Origin: Candidatus Daviesbacteria bacterium
GTDB taxonomy: Bacteria > Patescibacteriota > Microgenomatia > Daviesbacterales > UBA10151
Reading direction: 5' to 3'
Assembly (NCBI GenBank): GCA_016183265.1
Contig: JACPEX010000022.1
Span: 1-36,038, forward strand
Length of the DNA: 36,038 bases
The translations under genes and the position numbers were made by a program. Below the pieces are notes generated by a model. That model saw only the letters and a list, made by a program, of their open reading frames with translations, was not told the origin of the DNA and made no database searches. Of this stretch, positions 23,858 through 31,833 are shown piece after piece. The stretch's first letter is position 1. Every line of letters starts with the position of its first letter.

Positions 23858-26032
23858 ATGAGCTTCCTTAAAAATTTAACTGCCTTTTTACCCTTTCGGA
23901 AAAAGGAAGAACAATTAGAATATTTTTTTGCAGTAAATATTGGCGTAGAGAAAATCACAGCAGCGCTTTGGACTATAGAAAATAAAGACTTAAAAATTTT
24001 AGATATAACCACGGAAGATTATTCGTTAAACGATGAAATTACTACTGTTGTAGATAAACTTTTGGATCAAGTTTTGGGTTTGAAAGAAATTGAGCCACAA
24101 AAAATTCTTTTTGGCGTGCCTGACTCTTGGATTCTGGATGATAATTTAAAAGATGAATATTTAAAAATATTGCGCAATTTAGTTAAGGAATTGGAACTTA
24201 CTCCGATGGCTTATGTGGCTTCAAGTCATGCCTTAGTCCACTTTCTAGAAAAGCAGGGAGGTATTCCTCCTACTGCGATACTAATTGGTTTTGAGAAAAT
24301 GCATATAACAGTAACAGTAGTAAGGGCAGGCAAGATTGATGGAGTGAAAGTTATCAAGCGCGGAGAAAATTCTGGTTCAGACATAGAAAAAACCTTGTTG
24401 ACATTTACTGATGTTGAAACTTTGCCTTCTAAAATTTTAATTTATGGTAAGCAAACAACTGAACAAAAATCCCAGTTACTATCCTTTTCTTGGATGACTA
24501 AACTTTCTTTCCTGCATTTTCCTAAAATAGAGACTTTAGATGATGATTTGGAAATTAGGAGTGTGTGTTTAGCAGGAGGATCAGAAATAAATAGCAATGT
24601 AGTGCTTGCTGATCATCCGATGAAAAAACAGGCAGAGCGGATAAGTATTTTGGAGAGTTCAGACAGCTCAGAAGAAAAGCTAGAGGAGCAGGAAGTCTCT
24701 GAGGCTCCTGTTGAAAAAGCCGACCTTGGTTTTGTAGTGGGCGATATTGAAGAGCAAGCAAAACCGGAAGAGGCTACGTTAGCTACTCCTGAGGAACATA
24801 ATTTAGAAATTGATGATTTTGAAACTGATGTTGCGTCTCCTGCTGAATTGTCAAAAGAAAAACTCGGCAAAAAATTTAACCCTAAAAGATTTTTGCTTAA
24901 AGGTAATTTTACAACTCTGGTTATTTTATTTGGAATCATTGCCGGACTAATTTTGTTTGCTGGTGCTTATGCCTTTTTGCCTAAGGCACAAATTAAAGTA
25001 TTTGTTGAGCCAAAGGTTTTGGAAAAAGATGCAGAAGTGATAGCTGATCCCTCCATAAAAACTGTTGATGAGAATGCCAAAATTATTCCTGGCCAAATTG
25101 TAGAAGTAGAAGTGTCTGGTACCGCGAAGGATAACGCTACAGGCAAAAAACAGATAGGTGATCCAGCTAAAGGGACAGTGGTAATTAGAAATAAGACAGA
25201 TGGGGCGATTATTTTATCAAAAGGTACTACTCTGACAGGCAATAATCAAAAATTCACTCTGGATATGTCAGTTACTATTGCGTCCCGTTCGGCGGATGAT
25301 GGAACCTGGGGTAAGGCAAATGGTATAGTAACTGCATTTAGTATTGGTGCTGATGGAAATATTTCTTCAGGGACAGATGTGGCAGTATCCAGTTACACAG
25401 CAGACAAGATCGTGGCCAAGTCTGAAGGCAATTTCTCAGGCGGCACATCAAAGGATGTAAATGTGATATCAAATGATGACACTCAAAGGTTGTTGGCTAA
25501 ATTATCCTCAGATTTAAGGCAGCAAGCACAACAAAAATTACAAGAAAAATATCCTAACAAGAAACTATTACAAGAGGCTTTATTGGAAAATATAATCAAG
25601 AAAAATTATAACAAAAATATTAATGATCAGGCTGGTGAATTTTCCTTAACTATGACTGCTAATTATAAAGGGACTGCTTTTGATGATGCAGATCTTCGGT
25701 TAATTGTTTCTAAACTGGTGACTACCCAAGTACCTGATGGTTTCCGACTTGACCTGTCTGATACTGAAACCCAAGCTGATGTTTCCAAACTAGAAAAGAA
25801 TGGCAAGTTAATATTTTTAGCAAAATTTAAAGCCAAATTGATGCCAAAGATTGATACTGCTAAGATAATAGATCAAATTAAATTCAAAACTCCTATGGAG
25901 GCAATGAATCTTTTGAAGGGAATGGATAATGTGTTAGGTTCAGAAATTAATATCACCCCGCGTTTACCAAAACCGTTAGAACGTTTACCCTTTTTCGGGA
26001 AAAATATCAAAGTTGAAGTAGGGTTGAAATAA
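23858..26032 (+). CDS. Actin-like (PilM-like) ATPase, membrane and baseplate-J-like fusion protein
   Basis: A 724-aa multi-domain protein. Residues about 20-245 look like an actin/PilM-type ATPase fold: FFAVNIGVEKITAALW (phosphate-1 position), AILIGFEKMHITVTVVRAGK (phosphate-2 position), VCLAGGSEINSNV (adenosine position). The usual acidic residues are mostly changed (NIG for DIG), so ATP binding is uncertain. Residues 246-335 form an acidic linker. One transmembrane helix lies at about 350-370 (LVILFGIIAGLILFAGAYAF). The outside part (372-724) has the SGTAKDNATGKKQIGDPAKG and VVIRNKTDGAIILSKGTTLT pattern that in CPR proteins is often labelled baseplate J-like. It is 5 nt after alaS and the stop shares a base with the sortase start, so it is probably coupled to it. 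A surface-assembly role is inferred. Confidence 0.75.
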   Translation: MSFLKNLTAFLPFRKKEEQLEYFFAVNIGVEKITAALWTIENKDLKILDITTEDYSLNDEITTVVDKLLDQVLGLKEIEPQKILFGVPDSWILDDNLKDEYLKILRNLVKELELTPMAYVASSHALVHFLEKQGGIPPTAILIGFEKMHITVTVVRAGKIDGVKVIKRGENSGSDIEKTLLTFTDVETLPSKILIYGKQTTEQKSQLLSFSWMTKLSFLHFPKIETLDDDLEIRSVCLAGGSEINSNVVLADHPMKKQAERISILESSDSSEEKLEEQEVSEAPVEKADLGFVVGDIEEQAKPEEATLATPEEHNLEIDDFETDVASPAELSKEKLGKKFNPKRFLLKGNFTTLVILFGIIAGLILFAGAYAFLPKAQIKVFVEPKVLEKDAEVIADPSIKTVDENAKIIPGQIVEVEVSGTAKDNATGKKQIGDPAKGTVVIRNKTDGAIILSKGTTLTGNNQKFTLDMSVTIASRSADDGTWGKANGIVTAFSIGADGNISSGTDVAVSSYTADKIVAKSEGNFSGGTSKDVNVISNDDTQRLLAKLSSDLRQQAQQKLQEKYPNKKLLQEALLENIIKKNYNKNINDQAGEFSLTMTANYKGTAFDDADLRLIVSKLVTTQVPDGFRLDLSDTETQADVSKLEKNGKLIFLAKFKAKLMPKIDTAKIIDQIKFKTPMEAMNLLKGMDNVLGSEINITPRLPKPLERLPFFGKNIKVEVGLK

Positions 26033-26670
26033 TGGTCGTTTCCAAGCTTATACCAATTGGGTTTTTAGCAATCGGAATTTTCATCCTGATGCAGGTGATT
26101 TTACCAATAGTCTCATTTCAAGTTTGGTCACTTGGACAAAAATACCAAAATCAAATTCTAATCAGTCCGAAAAAATCAAATGGACAAATTTTAGGAATTT
26201 CGGTTCAAAGCAAGGATAGCTTTCCGGCCTTTGTTTCTTCCTTAAAACGGGAATCCAAGCCTAATTATGATCAATTTAATTTATCTATTCCCAGACTTAA
26301 GATGGAAAGCGGTTCTGTTCTTGTTGACAGTAATGATTTAGATAAAAGTATGGTTCATCTGCCCGGATCAGCGCTGCCGGGCGAGAAAGGCAATGTATTT
26401 ATTTCCGGTCATTCTGCATTCGGTAGATTTATTCCAGGTCAAAATGCTCCTTTTGCTAAACTTTTGGATTTAAAGAAAAATGACGAAATTATTGTCGAAG
26501 CAGGGGGTAGTAAATTTATCTATAAGGTAGTAGGAATAAAAGTAGTTAATCCGAGTGATTTATCTGTGATCCTTCCGCCGGATGAGCAAGGAAGGTATAT
26601 CTCTTTGATGACTTGTGTGCCACCCGGATTAAATCTTAAAAGGCTTGTTGTTTTAGGGAAGATGGTATAA
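26032..26670 (+). CDS. Sortase family transpeptidase
   Basis: A 212-aa membrane-bound cysteine transpeptidase. One N-terminal transmembrane helix (about 6-28), then the sortase beta barrel with the catalytic His in FISGHSAFGR (H127), the catalytic Cys in SLMTCVPPG (C195) and Arg in LNLKRLVV (R204). All three active-site residues are present. The single N-terminal anchor and TC-x-P pattern resemble class D/E sortases. The start overlaps the stop of the preceding fusion protein by one base (TAATG). No LPxTG-like sorting signal is seen in the window, so the substrate is unknown; the preceding protein is the obvious first candidate for a partner. Confidence 0.92.
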   Translation: MVVSKLIPIGFLAIGIFILMQVILPIVSFQVWSLGQKYQNQILISPKKSNGQILGISVQSKDSFPAFVSSLKRESKPNYDQFNLSIPRLKMESGSVLVDSNDLDKSMVHLPGSALPGEKGNVFISGHSAFGRFIPGQNAPFAKLLDLKKNDEIIVEAGGSKFIYKVVGIKVVNPSDLSVILPPDEQGRYISLMTCVPPGLNLKRLVVLGKMV

Positions 26671-26671
26671 T
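26663..26671 (+). promoter_or_regulatory. Extended -10 promoter of ruvX
   Basis: TGGTATAAT, TATAAT at 26666-26671. It overlaps the end of the sortase gene. The GTG start of ruvX at 26679 is 7 nt later, at the predicted transcription start. A TTGTTG 15 nt upstream is only a weak -35. Confidence 0.6.
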
Positions 26672-26678
26672 TTTTGGA

Positions 26679-27056
26679 GTGAAATATCTAGGGATAGACT
26701 TCGGTTTAAAAAGGATCGGGCTAGCAATTTCAGAAGGTAAGTTTGCTTCTCCCTGGCAGATTATAGAAATTAAGAATTTTTCTGATGTGGTGGAAAAAAT
26801 TTCCAAAATCATCATGGAGGAAAATTTCCAAAAAATAGTAGTGGGTTTACCGGAGGGCAAGATGGAGAGAAATGTGACTGGATTTGTTAATGCTTTAAAA
26901 AAAAGAGGGTTTGAGGTGGAAACTGCTGATGAAACTTTGTCCAGTCAAAAAGCTTTAGAAGTTATGATTGAAAAAGGTATTCCGCAAAAAAAACGCCGTT
27001 TTCAAGACGATTACTCTGCAGCAGAAATTCTACAAAATTATTTAGATAAACAATGA
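26679..27056 (+). CDS. ruvX: RuvX/YqgF family Holliday-junction resolvase-like nuclease
   Basis: A 125-aa RNase H-fold protein linked to 16S rRNA 5'-end maturation and DNA recombination in other bacteria. It has YLGIDFGLKRIGLAIS (D7), IVVGLPEGKMERN with the expected Glu, VETADETLSSQKA, and DDYSAAEILQNYL with the last acidic residue near 110. The GTG start fits a leaderless mRNA. mltG follows with a 4-nt overlap (ATGA), the common ruvX-mltG pairing. Confidence 0.93.
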   Translation: MKYLGIDFGLKRIGLAISEGKFASPWQIIEIKNFSDVVEKISKIIMEENFQKIVVGLPEGKMERNVTGFVNALKKRGFEVETADETLSSQKALEVMIEKGIPQKKRRFQDDYSAAEILQNYLDKQ

Positions 27057-28009
27057 AGAAGCTTATAACCATTATAATCGTTATAATAATTATAATTTTT
27101 ATAGCTAATGGTTGGTGGAATAGCCAATTAGCCGGTGTCTCTTCAGACGAATCTACGAAAGTATTTGTAATCGCTAAAGGAGCTGGAGTTTCAGAAATTG
27201 CAAAGAATTTAAAAGAGGCAAATTTAATTAAGTCTGAACTAGTTTTTAAATTCTATGTTAAACAAAATAATTTAACTAATAAGCTTCAAGCTGGCTCATA
27301 TAAACTGTCTCCTGCTATGTCTACGCAGGAGATTTTAAAAGCTTTGCAATCGGGCAGCGAAGATCTTTGGATAACTTTGCCGGAAGGATGGCGGGTAGAG
27401 GAAATGGCAGAGGAGATAAATTCGAAATTCGAAATTCGAAATTCGAATTTTTTGGCGGCAGCCAAAGAAGGGTATATGTTCCCTGATACTTATCTTTTTC
27501 CAAAGGAAGCAACTGTAGGATATATTATAGATACTCTGAGAAAAACTTTTGATAGTCGCTTCGCTGATGAGCTGCGATCGAAAATCCGCTCCCAAGGATT
27601 GGCTGAAGATCAAGGTGTAATTTTGGCATCAATTGTGGAAAGGGAGGCCAGGTCTGATAAAGCTCGGGAAATGGTAGCTTCAATACTTTTAAAAAGATTT
27701 AAAATCGGTATGGCTTTAAATGCTGATGCCACAGTCCAGTATGCTTTGGGTTTTCAAAAAAGTGAAAATAGCTGGTGGAAAAGACATCTAAGTTTTGATG
27801 ATTTAAAGATTGACTCGCCATATAATACTTATACTCATGCCGGTTTACCCCCAAAGCCGATTAGCAATCCTGGACTGTCGTCGTTAAAAGCAGTGGCCAA
27901 TGCCGACTCAAGTATCCCGTATCTGTATTATTATCATGATTCTAAGGGTATTTCCCATTTTGCCAAAACTTTAGAAGAGCATAATCAAAATGTTGCCAAT
28001 TACCCTTGA
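27053..28009 (+). CDS. mltG: Endolytic transglycosylase MltG (YceG family)
   Basis: Cuts nascent peptidoglycan to end glycan chains; 318 aa. One N-terminal membrane helix (about 3-22), a LysM-like region (VFVIAKGAGVSEIAKNLKEA), then TLPEGWRVEEMAEEI and the catalytic domain with YMFPDTYLFPK, ASIVEREARSDK (catalytic Glu near 198), LNADATVQYALG, SPYNTYTHAGLPPKPISNPG and a YYHDSKGISHFAKTLEEHN end. Between EEI and the catalytic region a run of four 7-nt units is translated as NSKFEIRNSNF, an insertion not expected in the family. The start overlaps the ruvX stop. Confidence 0.95.
   Translation: MKKLITIIIVIIIIIFIANGWWNSQLAGVSSDESTKVFVIAKGAGVSEIAKNLKEANLIKSELVFKFYVKQNNLTNKLQAGSYKLSPAMSTQEILKALQSGSEDLWITLPEGWRVEEMAEEINSKFEIRNSNFLAAAKEGYMFPDTYLFPKEATVGYIIDTLRKTFDSRFADELRSKIRSQGLAEDQGVILASIVEREARSDKAREMVASILLKRFKIGMALNADATVQYALGFQKSENSWWKRHLSFDDLKIDSPYNTYTHAGLPPKPISNPGLSSLKAVANADSSIPYLYYYHDSKGISHFAKTLEEHNQNVANYP
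27421..27448 (+). repeat. Heptanucleotide tandem repeat in mltG
   Basis: Three TTCGAAA units and a final TTCGAAT, each with the palindrome TTCGAA at its core. The 7-nt period means successive copies are read in different frames; three copies give 21 nt and seven codons. The product (NSKFEIRNSNF) sits between two conserved MltG segments and the frame stays open. Confidence 0.85.
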
Positions 28010-28010
28010 T

Positions 28011-28376
28011 ATGTATAGATTTTGGGGGAAAGTTAGGAAACATAATCAAAGAGGGAAAAAGTTAGGTTTTCCTACGGCTAATGTAAACCTGTCTAAAAAA
28101 ATTCCGGAAGGAATATATATCTCTAAAACTACAATTAAAAATCAGCAGTATTTCTCATTAACTTTTATTGGTACTGCCAAGACTTTTAATGAAAAAAAAT
28201 TTCAGGCAGAAACTTACATATTAGATTTCAATCGGAATATTTATAACCAATGGGTTTCAGTGAATCTGATTAAGAAAATTAGGGATAACCGGAAATTTAG
28301 TTCTGCTGAAGAATTAATAGAGCAAATGAAGCAGGATGAACAAGAAGCCAGAAAATATTTACCCCTTGACGAGTGA
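28011..28376 (+). CDS. ribF: Riboflavin kinase (RibF C-terminal domain alone)
   Basis: Phosphorylates riboflavin to FMN. It is a 121-aa single domain from ATG 28011 (an ATG at 27990 would add 7 residues and overlap mltG). Family features: FWGKVRKHNQRGKKLGFPTANV (in two parts), with the PTAN nucleotide/Mg site, an ETYILDF strand with the likely catalytic Glu, and KFSSAEELIEQMKQDEQEA. The N-terminal FAD-synthetase domain of normal bifunctional RibF is missing, and no adenylyltransferase gene is nearby, so FAD synthesis must come from elsewhere or from salvage. The family's YGK and R-x-E positions read YNQ and RDN here. Confidence 0.88.
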   Translation: MYRFWGKVRKHNQRGKKLGFPTANVNLSKKIPEGIYISKTTIKNQQYFSLTFIGTAKTFNEKKFQAETYILDFNRNIYNQWVSVNLIKKIRDNRKFSSAEELIEQMKQDEQEARKYLPLDE

Positions 28377-28394
28377 TACAATCCGTGGTAAATT
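28366..28394 (+). promoter_or_regulatory. Promoter region of rpoB
   Basis: TTGACG (28366-28371), 17-nt spacer, TAAATT (28389-28394). A second possible extended -10, TGATACAAT with TACAAT at 28377-28382, lies inside the spacer. Both start within the 3' end of the riboflavin kinase gene. The leader before rpoB would be about 73-85 nt and contains the palindrome CGTACGGGTACG (28422-28433). Confidence 0.5.
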
Positions 28395-28473
28395 AAGGGT
28401 AATTGAATATAAAAATGAAGGCGTACGGGTACGTATGCTTTCTTTTGTTGATTCTGTCCAAGGCCATCTACTA

Positions 28474-31400
28474 ATGTCAGTATCATCTAGTACAAAAGAA
28501 AACAACCGTAAATATTTTAGTAAAGCACCTTTTTTAGTGCCTCAGCTTAATCTAATTCAAATTCAACTGGATTCATATAACTGGTTTTTAAAAACCGGAA
28601 TTAAAGAAGTCCTTGAAGAAATCTCTCCTGTTGAAGACTTCACAGGCAAAAATTGGACCCTAGAGTTAGGATCTTTTTATTTTGCTAAGCCCAAGTATTC
28701 TCCGAAAGAAGCCTCTGAAAAGGGAGTTACTTATGATGCCCCGCTTAAGATTGAAGCAATATTGACTAATAAGCAAACCGGCCAAAGATATAAACAAGAT
28801 GTATTTTTAGGCGATACACCACAAATGTCTGCTAAAGGGACTTTTATTGTAAATGGAGTGGAGCGGGTAATTATTAATCAACTAGTCCGATCACCCGGGG
28901 TATTTTTCCAAGCTACAGATGACCCAATTACCGGAAAAAGGCTTTTTTCGGCAGAAATTCGTCCTTACCGGGGTTCATGGTTAGAATTTTCCATTAGCCG
29001 CGGAGGAGTTCTAACTGCGAAGATCGATAGAAGAAGAAAGTTTGCTGCAACCACTTTCCTTCGAGCCTTGGGTTTTTCTGAAAATGAAACAATTATTGAA
29101 CAATTTGAAGATGTTGATAAAGGAGAAGAAAAATTAATTGATACTACACTGGCTAAAGACCCAACCAGTAATACTGATGAAGCTCTTTTAGAAATTTTTA
29201 GAAAAATGCGCCCTGGCGATCCGGTTGTTTTAGAAAATGCGAAAGTCTTACTCGATGGAATGTTTTTCAATTCCCGCCGTTACAATTTAAGCAAGGTTGG
29301 CAGGTATAAAATTAACAAGAGACTGAAGTTAGATTTACCAAACAGTCAAGAAAATTGGGTTTTGACAAAAGAGGATGTGATCGCTACTTTGAAATATCTA
29401 ATTAAGTTGCATCATGGCGAGGGAAAATTGGATGATATAGATCATCTGGCAAACAGGCGTGTCAGATGCGCTGGCGAACTTGTTCAACAAAATGCCTTCA
29501 GGATCGGAGTTTTAAGACTGGAACGGATTATTAAAGAAAGAATGAGTCTGACGGCTGTTGATCAGGAAGTTTCACCGGCTGCTCTGATTAATGCCAAACC
29601 AGTTATTGCTGCCATTAATGAATTTTTCCGTTCTTCTCAACTTTCTTCTATTTTGGATCAAGTTAATCCATTATCTGAATTAGATCATTTAAGAAGACTT
29701 TCTGTTATGGGGGTAGGCGGTATTACCAGAGACAGAGCTAGTTTTTCCGTTCGCGATATCAATCATTCTCAATATGGCAGAATTGATCCGATCCGTTCAC
29801 CCGAGGGACAAAATATCGGCCTGGTAACTTATCTGGCCCTTTATGCCCGGATCAATGAATATGGATTTTTGGAAACACCATATAGAAAAGTAGTGATGCA
29901 GCGGGGTAAACCTAAGGTAACTGATGAAATTACCTATTTCACTGCTGATGATGAAGAAGGCTACTATATCACTGAAGCTACAGTTAGAATTGATGAGAAA
30001 GGGTACATTTTGGATGAAAGAGTGCCGACCCGTTTCCAAGGAACCTTTTTTGAAGGGTTAAGTAAAGATGTGTCCTTAATTGATATTTCGCCCCAACAAG
30101 TTGTGGGCACCAGTGCTGCATTAATTCCGTTTTTAGCAAACGATGATGCTAATAGAGCCCTAATGGGTACACAGATGCAATGTCAGGCAGTACCTCTTCT
30201 TAAACCAGCAGCTCCTTTAGTAGGAACAGGCATGGAGCAGGTGGTAGCTGAAAATATGGGTAGAATTGTTCGGGCGCCGGAGGATGGCACTGTTGAATAT
30301 GCAGATGGCAAAAAGTTGATTCTTAAAACTAAACAAGATGAAATTCGTTACGAAGTTCAAAAATTTATCCACTCACCCCAGGGTACTTGCTATTCGCAAA
30401 GACCGATAGTAAATAGCGGGACTAAAGTCAAAAAAGGAGATTTATTAATCGATGGAGCAGCTTGCGAGAATGGCGAACTGGCACTAGGACAAAATTTGTT
30501 AATTGCTTATATGAGCTTTGAGGGATTGGGGTATGAAGACGCGATTGTCATTTCAGACCGCTTAGTTAAAGAAGATGCGTTGACGTCAATCCATATCGAG
30601 GAATATGAAGTTGATGTTGTAGAGACTAAACTTGGACCGGAAGAGTTAACAAATGATATTCCTAATGTATCTGAAGAGGCCCTTATCAACCTGGATGAAA
30701 AAGGTATCGTTAGGATTGGCGCGGAGGTAGTACCAAATGATATTTTGGTTGGCAAGGTTCAACCTAAAGGCGAAACTGAACTGACTGCGGAAGAGAGATT
30801 GCTGCGAGCTATTTTTGGCGAGAAGGCAAAAGAAGTTCGGGATACCTCACTACGAGTGCCTCATGGAGAAAGAGGAACAGTGATCGGGGTGCAAATACTT
30901 TCCCGGGATGCGGGAGACGAATTAGATACAGGAACTTTAATGAGGATTAAGGTTAAGGTGGCGCAGATGAGGAAAGTAACCGAAGGAGATAAACTTGCCG
31001 GACGCCATGGCAATAAAGGTGTGATTTCTCGGATTATCCCTGTGGCTGATATGCCACATCTTGCCGACGGAACACCGATTGATATCATTATTTCTCCTTT
31101 ATCGGTTTTATCCAGAATGAATTTGGGGCAACTTTTGGAAACTCACTGGGGTTTTGCCGCAGCTTGCTTGGGTTATAAAATAGCAGCGCCTGTTTTCGAG
31201 AAAATCCCCGAAGAAAAATTAATTGAAGAACTTAAAAAGGCTGGAATGTCAGTTGATGGTAAGGTGCAGCTTTTTGACGGAAGAACCGGCGAGGCGTTTG
31301 GAAACACTATCGTAGTAGGTAGGAATTATATTCTCAAATTAATTCACATGGTGGAGGAGAAAATTCACGCTCGCTCTACCGGCCCTTACTCTTTGGTTAC

Positions 31401-31833
31401 TCAACAGCCGTTGGGCGGAAAAGCCCAAATGGGGGGACAACGTTTAGGAGAAATGGAAGTCTGGGCTCTTGAAGCATATGGCGCTGCTAATATTTTACAA
31501 GAGATGTTGACTATTAAATCAGATGATGTAGTAGGAAGGGCTAAGGCTTTTGAGGCGATTGTTAAGGGTATTGACATACCTCAGGCTTTAATCCCTGAAT
31601 CATTTAAAGTCTTAGTTAAAGAATTACAAGCATTAGGGTTATCGGTTGAAACAATTGGGGCTAAAGTTGCTCAAATATTAGAGGTTGAGGAGAAGGAAGA
31701 AATTAAACAAGAGGTAGCAGAGCTGACCGAGGTTTTAGAAATGCAACCAGCTGGAAATACAGAAGAATTGGAATCACCTACAAGTTCTTTTGAGGTAGTT
31801 GATGCCAGTTTACTGAAAAAGGAGGGTGGATGA
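28474..31833 (+). CDS. rpoB: DNA-directed RNA polymerase subunit beta
   Basis: Catalytic-core subunit, 1119 aa from the chosen start. The frame is open to an ATG at 28336 and has another ATG at 28435, but 28336 lies inside the preceding gene and upstream of the promoter. The conserved N-terminus begins at RKYFSKAPFLVPQLNLIQIQ, so 28474 fits best, without a good Shine-Dalgarno. Landmarks: VRSPGVFF, the rifampicin-pocket region FFRSSQLSSILDQVNPLSEL followed by HLRRLSVMG, NIGLV, EDAIVISDRL, GRHGNKGVIS, and GGKAQMGGQRLGEMEVWALE. The pocket residues matching E. coli Q513, D516, H526 and S531 are wild type, while the usual IETPEGPN segment reads IRSPEGQN. The C-terminus adds an acidic tail. Confidence 0.96.
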   Translation: MSVSSSTKENNRKYFSKAPFLVPQLNLIQIQLDSYNWFLKTGIKEVLEEISPVEDFTGKNWTLELGSFYFAKPKYSPKEASEKGVTYDAPLKIEAILTNKQTGQRYKQDVFLGDTPQMSAKGTFIVNGVERVIINQLVRSPGVFFQATDDPITGKRLFSAEIRPYRGSWLEFSISRGGVLTAKIDRRRKFAATTFLRALGFSENETIIEQFEDVDKGEEKLIDTTLAKDPTSNTDEALLEIFRKMRPGDPVVLENAKVLLDGMFFNSRRYNLSKVGRYKINKRLKLDLPNSQENWVLTKEDVIATLKYLIKLHHGEGKLDDIDHLANRRVRCAGELVQQNAFRIGVLRLERIIKERMSLTAVDQEVSPAALINAKPVIAAINEFFRSSQLSSILDQVNPLSELDHLRRLSVMGVGGITRDRASFSVRDINHSQYGRIDPIRSPEGQNIGLVTYLALYARINEYGFLETPYRKVVMQRGKPKVTDEITYFTADDEEGYYITEATVRIDEKGYILDERVPTRFQGTFFEGLSKDVSLIDISPQQVVGTSAALIPFLANDDANRALMGTQMQCQAVPLLKPAAPLVGTGMEQVVAENMGRIVRAPEDGTVEYADGKKLILKTKQDEIRYEVQKFIHSPQGTCYSQRPIVNSGTKVKKGDLLIDGAACENGELALGQNLLIAYMSFEGLGYEDAIVISDRLVKEDALTSIHIEEYEVDVVETKLGPEELTNDIPNVSEEALINLDEKGIVRIGAEVVPNDILVGKVQPKGETELTAEERLLRAIFGEKAKEVRDTSLRVPHGERGTVIGVQILSRDAGDELDTGTLMRIKVKVAQMRKVTEGDKLAGRHGNKGVISRIIPVADMPHLADGTPIDIIISPLSVLSRMNLGQLLETHWGFAAACLGYKIAAPVFEKIPEEKLIEELKKAGMSVDGKVQLFDGRTGEAFGNTIVVGRNYILKLIHMVEEKIHARSTGPYSLVTQQPLGGKAQMGGQRLGEMEVWALEAYGAANILQEMLTIKSDDVVGRAKAFEAIVKGIDIPQALIPESFKVLVKELQALGLSVETIGAKVAQILEVEEKEEIKQEVAELTEVLEMQPAGNTEELESPTSSFEVVDASLLKKEGG

